Positions 1-13,300 are shown, counted from the stretch's first letter. The stretch is 64,000 nt of DNA from Ailurus styani (GCA_002007465.1 LNAC01000018.1:7306913-7370912); one strand, 5' to 3'. Translations and numbers: made by a program. The notes: generated from the letters alone by a model not told the origin.

Positions 1-160
1 TTGCTATGTGTCAGTTGTACACAGTGAAGAAACTGAGGTATGGAGAGGTTAGTTAACTTGCTGAGATCCCAAAAAATTAGTTGATGGCAAGGCCAGAATT
101 TGCATGCAGGGAGTCTGACTGCAGAGCCTATACTCTTAACCCTTACACTATATAAAACAA
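1..160. repeat. MIR fragment
   Basis: The stretch contains 'agaaactgaggtatggagagg', '...taacttgctgagatccc' and 'ggccagaatttgcatgcag', which follow the order of the MIR (tRNA-core SINE) consensus. It is cut by the window edge and strongly diverged. This is an ancient insertion in the TLN2 intron downstream of the 1466 exon. Confidence 0.7.
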
Positions 161-254
161 TGTATTTTAAAGCTCTCGGTGTCTTCTTATACCCAGTGGA
201 CAGTCTTGCTTGAATCCTACTTTGTGGCTCACAGCTCCAGAGTACTTGAGGTGT

Positions 255-423
255 GTATCTCCCTAAGGCTCACTGATGAAACTTGTAAAATGCAGATGTT
301 CAGGCTTTATGACCAGGGACTCTGACTCAGTTGCTCAGGGGTGAGGCCTAGGAACCTGCATTCTGAATGCTCCCAGGGGATTCCAGTGCAGATGGTCCTT
401 GGACCTCTTGCTGAGAACCACAG
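255..423. mobile_element. MER5-like hAT-Charlie fossil
   Basis: The segment 'gactctgactcag', 'gaggcctaggaacctgcatt', 'ccagtgcagatggtcctt' and the terminal 'gctgagaaccacag' follow the MER5 family layout. The right terminal inverted repeat is recognisable; the left end is unclear. It is a non-autonomous DNA transposon relic. Confidence 0.5.
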
Positions 424-518
424 CTCAAGATATTTTTTTTAACTGAATATTATCCTAAAACTCTGGATATTTTTCTTTGGTGATAGAGTATACTGCTCGC
501 ATTAAGAATGCAAATCAG

Positions 519-739
519 GGCGCCTGGGTGGCTCAGTGGGTTAAAGCCGCTGCCTTCGGCTCAGGTCATGATCCCAGGGTCCTGGGATCGAGGCCCGCGT
601 CGGGCTCTCTGCTCAGCAGGGAACCTACTTCCTCCTCTCTCCTCTCTCCTCTCTCTCTGCCTGCCTCTCTGCCTACTTGTAATCTCTCTCTCTGTGTCAA
701 ATGAATAAATAAAAATTTAAAAAAAAAACTTAAAAAAAA
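519..739 (+). mobile_element. CAN-SINE with 15-bp target-site duplication
   Basis: A tRNA-derived head ('gcgcctgggtggctcagtgg') is followed by a CT-rich body and an A-rich tail. It is flanked by identical copies of aagaatgcaaatcag at 504-518 and 740-754. The perfect duplication means a fairly young insertion. It lies antisense to TLN2, and ORF-like readings in it are artefacts. Confidence 0.95.
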
Positions 740-1188
740 AAGAATGCAAATCAGCTTCTAACCTTCTTCCCTTGCTCATGTACGCGGCCTCCTGTTTTGA
801 TAAAGGGATCATTACAATGAGGAAAAATGAACTCATGCCAGAACATCATGCTAATAACATATCAACAGTACAGTAATGAGATCCATTGGTAATTAATAAG
901 TGCTAGAGATAGAAACTCATTAATCCTTAATTCTGTTCTACTGAGGACCTTGCTAAGGTAGACGTTCCCATGTAAAATAGGAAAAGCATTCAGGGCAAAA
1001 AAAGATAAATAACCCCTCCCCCAAAATAAATTTGCTGCCTAAATAACTCGTTAAATACACAAAATAATACCTGGAAGATACGATCACTTATTTTGGCCTA
1101 CAATTTACCTGGCACCAAGAAACTGACGACTACCTGTCTCCCCTAAGATTGTGAAAAATGGACCATTCCTTGTTCCCCGGGGTATGGG

Positions 1189-1206
1189 TGGGGGGGGCGG
1201 GGAGGA
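1189..1206. repeat. G-rich run in intron
   Basis: A run of G with one interruption (gggtgggggggg then cggggagg) preceded by 'ccccgggg'. It lies about 260 nt downstream of the TLN2 donor at 1465 in transcript direction, where it appears as a C-run on the sense strand. It may form a quadruplex on the plus strand; this is only sequence potential. Confidence 0.5.
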
Positions 1207-1465
1207 GCATGTAACCAAAAATAGTTTAACAAAAGTCCTGTGTAACTGGAAGGTGATCACTAAGTCTAGGAGACAGTAGCTAAAAATGGCAAAAACTAAG
1301 CTACATGGGCATCTTTTAAAGATCAAGAAAATGGTACAGACAGCTCTGCCCAGAAATATGTCCAGCAGTGTTCCGGTCCTGGGTCATGCCCAGGTCACAT
1401 CCCACAGTAAGGCATCTGCAGCTCCGTTCCCAGCGAGCTAACTGCTGTCACAAGGGTCCACTTGC

Positions 1466-1600
1466 CTTCTGCGAGGCAGTACGCAGCTCCGCCAAGCTGG
1501 TGGCAAGGTTCTTGGCACATTGGCTCAGCTGCATGGCTGCCGCCTGGTCACTCACAGTGGGCACGGCAGCTTTGGCAGAGGTCACCATCTTGCTTCCAGG
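1466..1600 (-). CDS. TLN2: TLN2 exon, end of R4, with a GC donor (135 bp)
   Basis: Forty-five codons, phase 0-0, acceptor 'ttcacag'. It begins [19 protein letters not shown] and ends [10 protein letters not shown], near talin-2 residue 1042 and the R4-R5 boundary. The exon ends AAG and is followed by GCAAGT (minus strand, 1465 down to 1460), not GT. AAG|GCAAGT is the strong consensus for the rare GC-AG intron class. No GT in the same frame nearby gives a sensible alternative, and talin continues with Ala-His/Gln-Glu-Ala-Cys-Gly in the next exon, which lies outside the window. Confidence 0.95.
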
Positions 1601-4600
1601 CTGTGAAGAGAAGAGCAGAGAGTGAGATGGCTCCTGAGCAGCGGGAGTCAGAGGAGAGACCCAGACAGCGAGGCTGCAAATCAGCCAGAACTTACCAAGC
1701 CCTAAAACAAGGAAGACCAAAACCATCTGGACTATCCCTGAAAACTGCCAACCCTAAATCAAATGCTCTAGTATTGAGTATCAAAAAATCAGTACGCTCT
1801 AGAAATGTTAAGAAAAAAAGTATACATCATGGAGAGGGGCAAAATGAGGATGGTGGCTCGAAATTCTCATTTAAAACCGATTTCAAAGAGTTTATTAAAT
1901 ACATTTCTTCGCGTTTCTTAGAATAGCTCTTTAATCTGTGTCTCAGATAGTGGCTCAGTCTGTTAAGTGGCTGCCTTCAGCTCAGGTCATGATCCTGGGG
2001 TCCTGGGATCAAGTCCCACATTGGGCTCCCGACTCAGCAGAAAGACTGCTTCTCCCTCTCCCTCTGCCTGCTGCTCTGCCTGCTTGTGCTCTCTCTCAAT
2101 CTCTCTGTCAAATAAATAAATAAAATCTTTAAAAAAAAATGTGGGCAGATAAAATGAAAGACAATGACCTGTCACATCACATCTCACTACCCAGGATAAT
2201 CTCACCACGCATCGATATCTGTGCATTCATACCTATTTCTAAAAATAAGATCAGACTATTCATTCTAGTTTTCAAACTCTGTTTCCATTACTCTTTATTT
2301 TTATTTTTTTAAAGATTTTATTTATTTATTTGACAGAGAGAGAGAGATCACAAGTAGGCAGAGTGGCAGGCAGACGGAGAGGGAGAAGCAGGCTCCCTGT
2401 TAAGCAGGGAGCCTGATTCGGGGCTCGATCCCAGGACCCTGAGATCATGACTTGAGCCGAAGGCAGAGGCTTTAACCCACTGAGCCACCCAGGCGCCCCA
2501 TTCATTACTCTTTATTTTTAACAGCTGCCTAGCATTCCATTGTATGCATCTGTTATTTCTCAATCCTGTATTGTTGGGTATGTTTCCATTTTTCTTTTTT
2601 TTTTTTCAAAGATTTTATTTATTTATTTGACAGAGAGAGAGAGAGACCAGATCACAAGTAGGCAGAGAAGCAGGCAGAGAGAGAGGAGGAAGTAGGCTCC
2701 CTGCTGAGCAGGGAGTCCGATGCAGGCCTCGATCCCAGGATGCTGAGATCATGACCTGAGCCGAAGGCAGAGGCTTTAACCCACTGAGCCACCCAGGCAC
2801 CCGTGTTTCCATTTTTCCAGTGCAATAAACAATAGTATGGCAAATAGCTTTGTAGCTAAAATGTTTCACACAATCATAATTTTCTTTGTATAAAACTTTA
2901 AAAGTACAATGTCTGGACCAAAGAATACAACTTTTAGCAATTTTAATATAGATGATATAAAACTGCTCTCCGTAAAGTTAAAACAATTTAAATGTCAGAC
3001 AATAAACATTACTGACAAAAGTTAATATTTTTAATATTTAAATAACAGAGGAGAATTCATTGAAAAAGTCAGCCTGGAATGTGAGTAGATAACCTCACTT
3101 AATGAAAACAACTGAAACATGAATCCCTTTTAACATTGTGATGATCAAGGAAATGTAAAATCGAACAATAAGAACTTCACCAAGAAACTGTCAACAACCT
3201 CGTTTTTAAATGCTTGATTCCCCAACTTGGAAAAGATGTATAAGAAAATGTGCTCCACTACTGGGTATTTACCCTAAAGATACAAATGTAGTGATCCGAA
3301 GGGGCACGTGCACCCGAACGTTTATAGCAGCAATGTGCACAACAGCCAAACTATGGAAAGAACCTAGATGTCCATCAACAGATGAATGGATAAAGAAGAT
3401 GTGGTAGATATTTACAATGGAACACTATGCAGCCATCAAAAGAAACGAAATCTTGCCATTTGTAGTGACGTGGATGGAACTAGAGGGTATTATGCTAAGT
3501 GAAATAAGTCAATCAGAGAAAGACAATTATCACATGATCTCTCTGATATGAGGAATTTGTGAGGCAGGGTAGGGAGTCGTGGGAGGTAGGGAGGGAAAAA
3601 ATGAAATAAGATGGAACCAGGGAAGGAGACAAACCATGAGACTCTTAATCTCAGGAAACAAACTGAGGGTTACTGGGGGGTGGGAGGGTAGGGATAGGGT
3701 GGATGGGTTATGGACACTGGGGAGGGTTTGCGCTATGGTGAGTGCTGTGAATTGTGTAAGCCTGATGAATCACAGAACTGTACCCCTGGAGCAAATAATA
3801 CATTATATGTTAATAAAAAAAAAGAAAGAAAATGTGCTCTATGCATTACTACATGTAAACTTAGATTCATTCAGCCTTCCAGAAGGGCCATTTTACAACA
3901 TATATGAATGAAGTTTAAAACATTCTCAACTCTCTGAAACGTCTGTCAATTCCATTTCTACTTATTTCTAACTTTGTCTTATTCTTGTAACCATCTGATG
4001 TGTCTGTGATTGCAAAATTCAAAGAATGAGAGTAAAAAGAAAAGTAAGAGTGGGGACAGTGGACCCTGAAACATGTCTATATGGCTCTATCATAATACCC
4101 TAGAAGCCTGCCTGCAGTGGGGACAACCCAACTGGCTCCAGGCCCTTGGACCACCCCAATGAAAAGAGAAATACCTGTCCAAGCCACAATGCTCAGTGTC
4201 CCCAAGATAACAGTAACCCACTTGCAATCCTATTTCTAGGAATATATCCTAATAATTCAAGAGGAGTACAAATATTTGAGCATACATGAAGACTTTTATC
4301 CTATCACAGGTTGTTTATGATGGCAAATAATTGAAAACAACCTGTAGGTCTAGTGGTGAGGGAATAGCCAAACAGAGCATAGTTGTGGCCATATGATAGA
4401 TTATTCAAAACCATAAATGCTCATAATATAAATGTTAACACGAAGAACAGAGTCTACACACAATAAATCCCAATTTTAAAAAACGTACACAGGGTCACCT
4501 CGGTGGCCCAGTCCATTAAGCATCTGCCTTCAGCTCATGCTGGAGTTACAGCACTTGGAAAATTAGCCCAACAGACATATCAGTGAGTTCTGTAGGCACA

Positions 4601-7269
4601 GGTTCAACTAGAAAAGGACAAGGAAGAGGATCACTTGATCTCATGAGCTGTTTGGGAGATACAAGTAGACAGGAAGTGCTGAGAGATCTGAATACAAGGA
4701 GTATGTAAAAAGGGAGGTTTTCCCACCACTTCATAGTCTCATTTTATTTTCCTTAAAATGAATCTACCCCTTAGCTGGCAAAGATGGACAACACTTACTA
4801 ACTGTACAACTGCCACAAAAAAAGATCACACCTTTGGAGATGATGCACTTACCACTCCTTTTTACCCCAGTCTGTGAATAACAGCGTTAGACTCTCTGGA
4901 AACTGGCAAACTGAGAGCTCTACCTAGTAGTACCAGGCTGTTCAACAAAACTTGCAACTTATCCCATGTTTTCCCTCACAGAGGAAAAATAAAGACGAGA
5001 TTCCCAAGAAAAATGGATTATGGGCCATCTCCCAGGACAATTTCCCTGCATTGTAGCCTTTTGCTTTGCCAAGCTAAATCCACCTCTCCTGAAATCGGAA
5101 ATACAATTGGGAAGGCCTTCAAAGGTCTGCTTACTGCAAAGACTTGGCTGCGGCTGTGGAACTGGGTAATTCTTCTCCTTAAGGATAAAAGGTACCCCCT
5201 GCCCCACAGGTGGGGGAAACTCTGGGCACAACCCAGGTGACTGCTTCTGTTACCTGGAGGAAGTTCTGGCTGGAGATGATGAGAGCCAGCTGGGCGCTAA
5301 GGTCTTCTGCTTGGGCTTGACTCCCTCTCACCCCCTGGACCAGCTGAGGGATGTGGTCGGCCACCGCCTACAGGAAGCAAGGAGAATTAAAACAGAGACA
5401 ACCAGCAGGTGAATGACCAAAACAAGGTGGAAAAGTACCCCAGGGATGGATGTTTTGGGGATGGGTTATTCCACTGGGGCCATGCTTGTCCCAAACCTTG
5501 CATTTACCCAGCACTTATAAGCCAGCTGGGTCCCTAAAACACTGAATCCTAACACAGTACCTCTGGATGGCTGTCTCCCACACACGCTCTACCCTGTGCT
5601 CCTGAAGGTCCCAATACATTTAAGCACAGTACGAGTCTCCGTAAGGACGTCTGAAAAGCGTTTGCCCACTTGCAACGAATACCAACATGGCCAATTATGG
5701 TTTAGGGCTTCCAGGCAAACAAAGAATCTATACAATTCACCAGCAGATAAACTCAAGTCACACAATCCAATGAAGAGAAAAAAGTGAGAGAAGTCCTCTT
5801 CTGCCAACCTAAGTCAGGGCTTCCATCTCTCATTTGGCAGGTATGCGTTCTGGCCATCACCATTCCTGTCACTACGGGCCTTCGTTCTCAGAGTAGCCCT
5901 CCTCATTTCTCAAACTGGAAATCTCAGTGCACAGGGTGGAGGAGAGAGGAGCAGCATTTTGGTGCCGTAGGAGACCAGCCTTCTACCTTTGCCGTGTTCT
6001 CCCCTCTGTGCCCACTCCACACCTGACTGGTCAGGTCCTCAACGGTCACAGCACAGTTGCCCCCACTTAGCAACTGGGATGAAAGTCCCAAGTGTATCCC
6101 AGCTTGCTGACCTATTTTTTTTGGAACCCATTCCAGCAAGGGTTAAAAAAATATATTTCTGTGAGATTTTCCTCAGATTCTCTTCAGGACTGGCTCCAGT
6201 AATCTGGTCCACTTTCCTCTCTCCATTGCAACCTGATACAGAGTAAAGCTCTCATTTCCTGACATGACGCCCAGACACTGAGTATCTTCAGTCTCTGCAA
6301 AAATGGGAGGGGGGTATTCCATCCTGTAGGACTGTCCTGGACCTAAGTAGCGAGTGCTCTCTGAGAAGGATTTTCTTACCTGTGCTTCCAGCTGACCTGA
6401 GGCTCCAACAGACAACACACACCCCCCTACAGAGGCCTGGCTCGCAGGAAAACCCCTTCATTCTCCATATAGCCCCAAGGACAGGGCCTTACTGCATCGC
6501 TGAGACTTTTCTGCTCCTCGGGCGGGGCGGGGTGGTGCTGGCCTCAGAGAACCCAGAATCAGGACCTGGAGGGCTCTCTGGGTGGTTCTCTTCAGAAGTA
6601 AAGCCAGCTCTGAGGTAGAAGTGGTAACACCACTCCACGTGAATGTTATCAGAGGAGATGAGAAAAAGGATGGATAGTGCAGTCAACTCTCGAACCTTGG
6701 CACAGATACAGCTTGCCACTCAGCCCCTGCTGCTTACTGCAAACACCTTTGGGAGACTCCAGTCAAACGTACTGCTAACACATGGGCAATGGTGACACAA
6801 TTATATATTGTGTCTGGCACCATTCAGTGGTGTCCTGGGAGAGTGAACTCCCTGGGTCTTCTGAAGTAGCAACAAAGGTGTTCACTGTCCCCTTTGGAGC
6901 ACATTGGCTTCAACATGCCATCTAGGCCTGGGTCTTAGAAGAACAAACACGCAACAACAGAGAGCCCCAAAGCACATCATCACTGAGGCCTGATGGGATG
7001 AAATAAACCCACAATCCGTGTGAAGCAGGGAATCAGCCCTCCTACCAGCACACACTGAGGCCACAGGCCACCTCTCAGAGGGAGAAAGGCGCTGTGGAAA
7101 TTCAATGCTTCGTTACCATTTCAGAGCCCTAAAATGGCTTTGTTATTGATCCTCCTTGATTTAGTCTCTTGAAGAGAAAGTCAAGAATCTAGACAAAGGA
7201 AAGACAATGGTGGAAAAAGCACCATACTCTCCCTTCAGACACAGACCATCTTATGAGACAAAACCCAGA

Positions 7270-7303
<34 letters not shown>

Positions 7304-10300
7304 GGTGTGTGTGCATACACCTGCAACACGGAAGCCTGAACAAACTACATTAAGGGCCTGGATGATGAGTCGTAACTGAATTATCCCGGCACTTGGCCCT
7401 CTAATGGCTGTCAGCATCCTCTACAGCAGACCTGGCTCTCCGGGGGCCGGAAGCTCACCTTGCAGCTCTGAACCAGCTGCTGCTGGGCGGCGGGGTTCTT
7501 GTTGGACACGGCCGCGTTCTGGGAGGCGGCGATGGTCTGCGTGGCAGCAGCTGCAGCCTGCTTGGCTGCCACCTGGACAGGAGAGCGACAGAAGGTGAGC
7601 CAGTCTCTGAGTGTTAACACACACACACGCGCACACACACTCACACACACACACACACAGATACATGCCCCTCCCACTGAGGGGTTGGCACGGACGAGCT
7701 GAACGTGAAAGAGAGGGCACTCCAGGCCCAGGCCCTGCCTTCTGAATGTCACTGATGAGCCTAACACCGCCCTGTTATCTCCGTGATCATTACAATCCCC
7801 AGGACAAGCCATGAAGACAGGCACTCTTGAGAGCTCAGGTTCCAGCATTCGTTTGTCTCTCTCAAAAAGATAAGGGACAATTAATTCCAAGACCACGATG
7901 GCACTGATAAGTGGCATCAAGTCTAAATGGTTTAGGGGAATTGTTTTTTTCCCCACAAGCAGGACAAACGCTGGTGTGCTCACGGCTCTCCTCTTGCCGC
8001 CCGTGGGAAGCCTCTCTTCAGAAAGGCCCAGACTTCCCCACCTGAATACTTAATTGTGTCTCTCACATCCTTCCAAGAACAAGGAGGCCAGTTTTGTTCC
8101 AGAATCCAGCAGACTACATGGAGGGATTCGTCTGACAGGCAGGTTCTCAGCCTCCAACCTCCCAAATTTTAGTGTAAGAGTCTCTTGTGTACCTTTGTGA
8201 GAGAAATTTATTTTCTTACAGACTCTGTGCCTACTGCTATTTCCTTTTTCCCTCAGAATAAATACATGTTCTGAAAAATGACAAAACTATTTTCTTATGA
8301 CTCCATCCCATACCTCTCCACCAAAGCCTGATCCCCATTCTCCAGTCTTTCCAAGTCTGTATTTTCTACTGGGAGTCCTGACAGAGTCACACTGCCTCTG
8401 ACAAAATAGATAAATGGTCAGCTAAAGGTCCTTTCTGAACATGGGCATCCCTTAATGCCGGGGGAAAAAAATTCCTTTTTCCTCCTGAGGGGAAAAAAAA
8501 AAGGCATTCTATTCAAGAACGCTAAACTCAGAAGACTTTGCTTACTGAAACCATGAGCTGAAGCTATTTTTCAAAGTGTCAATGTTCCATCGAACCTAAA
8601 TGTACAACCTACCTAAAGCGACATTTCAAACTGCTTATGAGTACCTTTATCATTCAACTCTATTGTTCATCCTGAGGTAGCTTCCTTTATACGGGCATTG
8701 CCTTATTCATTTGGTTACTCGTTCAAGTAACTCTTTGCAATCTAAAATAGACATCCTGGAACACCAGCCTCTTTACCCACCTCCAGTCGGTTGACAATTT
8801 TTTTCTTGATGGCGTTCTGGGCAGCGGCATTGGTTGCCACTCGGAGACCTTCCGCAGCTTCTCTCAGTCTCTGCTGCTGGTCTTCATTCTCAGGATTGGC
8901 TGCAGCCCCCTGCAGAGGAGAAAAGAGAGATGATGACAGGTGCATTGGGGTAGCATGCCACAGATGCTGAACTTGTGCCTTCGGTTTTCCTTTCTCCTGG
9001 TGATACAAAATAGCTGGAGGACAGAGCAAATGCTTCAAGTGGTGTCTTTACAACACAGATGTTTCATCTCATAACAACATAAAAAATCTACCAGGGGATG
9101 TTTCAAAGCTTCAGCAGTAAACAGGAGAAATCCAATGGTAAAAATTAAACACTTGAGATCTCATCTTGGTCATCCATGTAAATTAACTTGTGGTCCGATA
9201 TCCATGGTTTCCAAGATGTTAAGATAAATCCCCCCTCCCCCCACCCCACCCAAATCTCTCAGGGAGGATTTTATTTTAATTGGCATGACAGACACACGTC
9301 ACTGCTAAAAGACTCCACTGTCCTGCAGCACTAGTTAATGTGGATGGGTTAAGAACACATGATAAACAAGGGCAGGGAATGCCATCTAAAATACTATAAG
9401 GAAATGTTGTTCAAGAAAGACCATGCCTAGAAACTGCATTCCTGGAAAACCTGAGTTGGAGAGGAGAGCCAAGTATAGCTGGTACTCCACTGCACTGAAG
9501 TAATGGGAGATATCCCATGCCCCTTATCTTGGCAGGAAAAGAGAAAGGTGCCATGCATGGCCCATGGCCACACTGTGTTGCTGTAGGTTCAAGTGTCTTA
9601 GGAATGCAAACGGATTTTATTTAGATGGGTGGAATTCTGAAGTAGGGAAAAAGCTAACAGTCATGTGGGAAGAAGATATAATTTTACTGCACAATAATTA
9701 ACAAAGACTTAAAGCATATTCAGCCTTCCACTCCCACCTGCAACAGAAGCAATGATCGAGATTTTTCTCACCGAGTCCGGATGTTCTGAGACCAGTTCTT
9801 AATGTATACGGGTGAATGAATGTCTTTTCATGAACACTTCACGGTGAAAATATTTGCTCACAAGGCAGAGACAAAAGCAGAAGCACACATGCCAAATATC
9901 GAACATTGATTTTCCAATGTCTCCATTTTCCAAATGGGGCCAACTTGCCAAACTGACCATTTATAAGAACCTATTTCTTTGAACCATTTATAAAAGTTAT
10001 AGGAATTCATCCTGGCTGGAACAGTGTTAACATCTGTGACGGAAGTGTTCTGGCAATCCTTTTGAAGGGAATCTTCCATTCTTTCAAACTGAAAACACTA
10101 AGTAGTCTTGATTTTGTGTTTCTAGCAACTAAAAATAATTCTGTTTTTGTATTACATGTGTGAAAGATTGTTTGGGCTACTTTTGTTTTGTTTTACAAAT
10201 TGAGGAAAATCATTTTATTTTATTTCCTTGGTCATCAGGTATTTAAGCCACTCTTACACTTGCCTTCCTTTGGTATTTTGGGCAGCAGGAAACCATCATT

Positions 10301-13300
10301 TCTGCACTTGAGTCTGAAGTGGGCATCTGGAGCCTTCCTTAGCAACGTCTCTTTCATGAAGAATGTCCATTAGATATACGGTACTAATTTCAGCCCAGAA
10401 TCTTAGCTACTGATTATGAAACGTATTTTTTTTCCTGCACTTTAAATATATATTTTGGAGCTCGAACCATCATAGACTCTTTAGCTTTCAACAAAATTCA
10501 GCCAATTAAAATACTGTCATGAAGACCAAGTGACAACTTTTAACTAAAAGAACACATAAAAACACCATTGTCCCATCTGAGAGAAATAATCAGAAATAAA
10601 TACTTAAAACAAGTTTCTGGTAATGCGGTATATTCAGTAAGGTCTGATGAGCCCTACATGTCTAGAAACAAATATACACAGTGGTCCCGGCTCAATCTTG
10701 ATTATGTGATAGTAGGCTTAATCGTTTTGAGTTTTTATTTTCCTATTTGTTAAATAGGGATTAGATTTTATGCTAAGCTTCTTTCCAGTCTGCCAATTAA
10801 TTTTGTGAACATGAAAGTTTGCTTAAAATAGCTATGCTTAGACTTAGGAGTGGGGGGCAGAATTAGTAAACACCATAAAGAAATTAACCACGGCATAAAA
10901 CTCTAACATGTATCTTTGGCTAAAAGGGATGGTCAAGGACAGAGCTTTAGCTGAATCAGGGCTAAGGGGACAGAGGAAGGAAGTTCAGACCCCTCCCCTC
11001 CTTGGGTTTCTCTTCAGCCTGTTCATGACGTACCTCCAAGAAATCACAGTCCCTCGGGGACTACAATGGTGAGTCAGTCAAGGAAGGTCTGTGATTCACC
11101 GTATGTCATAACACATTTTAAGGCAAAGAATTCACACGCTAGGTAGGTTGAGATGCACTAGTATTCTGCTGGAGGGCAGGGAGATTACAGTACAATGTGG
11201 GGGCTTTTCATGAATCTTAAATGCACAGAAATACATTAGACATGTTATCTTAGGCATATGAAGTTGAAGCTGACTTTTATTTTATTTATAGTCATCTGCA
11301 TTTTCTATTAATTCCACCAAAAACGTACGCTAGTTGCATAAGAACAAAAAGAGGAACATAAAAAAATATAGCTTTATCCATTCAATACAGTCCTCACCCT
11401 GAGGTGGGCGTCAGAATCTTCTGTGTTACTGACTTGCACGCACACACACAGTCCCACCAGTGACCTTGTGAATCAGGGTCTTTGGGGCAGAACTCAGACA
11501 CGTACATTTTAATGTTTTATGGGGGGAAGGGGGGGCTCTGAAACAGAGCCCTGAGATAAGAATCATCGGCTTTTAGAAGCTGAATGCTAAAGCAGAGCTG
11601 TCAAAAAAGCAGAGCGCTGACTCTTAACTCTTCATTCCGGCTGTTATATAATATTTAAAACTGCTACTGGAATTTGAAGAACAGTGAGGCAGGAAGCACT
11701 CCACTATGTAAAATCTTGATGGGAGTTTATAGTTGAGAAGTCAAATGGAGGACAAAGTAATATTCAGGTTGGAGGCAAAAGAAGAGGCCTATTTGAATCT
11801 GCCGTTGACCATCTGCAGTTTAAATGAATCACCATTTGCAGTAAGCCGATGGCGACAACCCCCCAGACAGAGCACGCTCACTAAGCAGGGACTTTGTCGT
11901 CAACAGCTGAGTCAGCACCAGTCCCCTCAATGAGTGTTACTCTCCTGCTCCATGCCTTTCTCCTGTCCCAATGCAACAAGGTCACATGTTACACAACCAT
12001 ACAGGTTTTAAACCACAAAAATGCACACTCAGCTGACCATTCTTTATCTTCAGGGTCCCTTCCAAATCCTCACTCTTAATAATGTTCCCTTTCCCATTGA
12101 ACAAATCCAATGCAATACCTTTGCAGCTTCCACCATGCGAGCGGTGGAGTCAGCCAGGAGTTTTGCAGCTGCCAGGAGCTTCTTGGAATTCTCCATGTCA
12201 ATTTCAGCTTCTGCATCTGACCTCATGGCATTGACGAGGTCTGAGGTGGCCTGGGCCAGGACCCGGGCTTGGCGCACCATTTCACCTATGGGACGGGATT
12301 GAGAATGCCATCTGTCCATCAGCTTTCTAAAGCTCAAAGCCAGCACAGTCTGGTCCTCACACCTCGGGCAAGAGGGACAGAGAGAAGGGAGCCTCAAGCT
12401 CTAATCCTAAGCAAGGCAGCCCATTAGACCCAGGACCGAAAATACTCCCCATGGCTACCAAGACTATACACCCCAAACACAACCAACTTCCACCTTGAAC
12501 CCTGGGGGATAAATAGGACACAAGGAAGCAAAGAGGAATTCTTTTGAAAGAGAAGGCAGGAACGAAGTTATGTGGATTTATTATGCAATTTAGTAAAATA
12601 TTTATTTAGAAAATATTATTTACCTCACTTCGAGAACCACTTATACCAAAGTCCTTATAATAAACTCTGCATAATGGCATAAAAATTATTTTTAAAGTTT
12701 GGAAGAATTTGTATGTTACCTAACTCCAGATGAATAACATCACAGGATCCACTGTATTTGTGTCATTTGGCTCTCGGTAACAGGAAAAACAGACCCCAGT
12801 TTTATGCTCAACTGCAAAGATTTGGCTTGGCTCAGGTTTTCCTATCAGTTTTCTGTTTGCTCACCCTTTTCTTCCCAGTGCTGGTTTTGATCTTATTATT
12901 AGTAATTGTTTGGTCTTACGGTTCCTGTGATTTTTACTGATATTGATTTCAGTTTTCTTCTAGAAGTAGGAGGGGCATAAGAGTAAACATTTACCATAAA
13001 ACTACTCAGATGTAAGGAAATTTTTCCTCTCCCAAAGGTCATTTGAGAAGGATGCCAAAACACTGTGACATTAAGGAGGGAAAAAAAGCTTTCATAAAAA
13101 TCAAAATGTGCTAAATTCAAGGTATTATGGATTGGATCCTGGGATGGTAGAAGGACTTGAGGGGAAAAATTGGTGAAATCTGAATCATGCCAGCAGTGAA
13201 CAGATATGTACCACAGTAATCTCCTAGTTCTGACAAGTGTGCTGTGGGTTAGGGAAGATGCAAAAAACGAGGGAAAATGGGAAGGGTAAATAGGAACTCT

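Larger units (their letters stand above)
1601..5253. other. TLN2 intron, 3.65 kb
   Basis: Between the R4 exons at 5254 and 1466. It holds one older and two young SINEs, one young L1 end, one ancient L1 fragment and a SINE head. I see no conserved or coding structure in the unique remainder. Confidence 0.85.

Noticed and set aside
508..704. Recurring peptide '[10 protein letters not shown]' in several reading frames
   Set aside because: It is the translated head of CAN-SINEs, not a protein family.
1462..1926. 154-codon plus-strand reading frame
   Set aside because: It runs antisense through the talin exon at 1466-1600 and then through low-complexity Lys/Arg codons. It has no recognisable domain.
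7411..7983. 190-codon minus-strand reading frame
   Set aside because: It includes the talin exon 7459-7572 and reads through the intron on both sides, including the CA repeat. Only the exon part is real.
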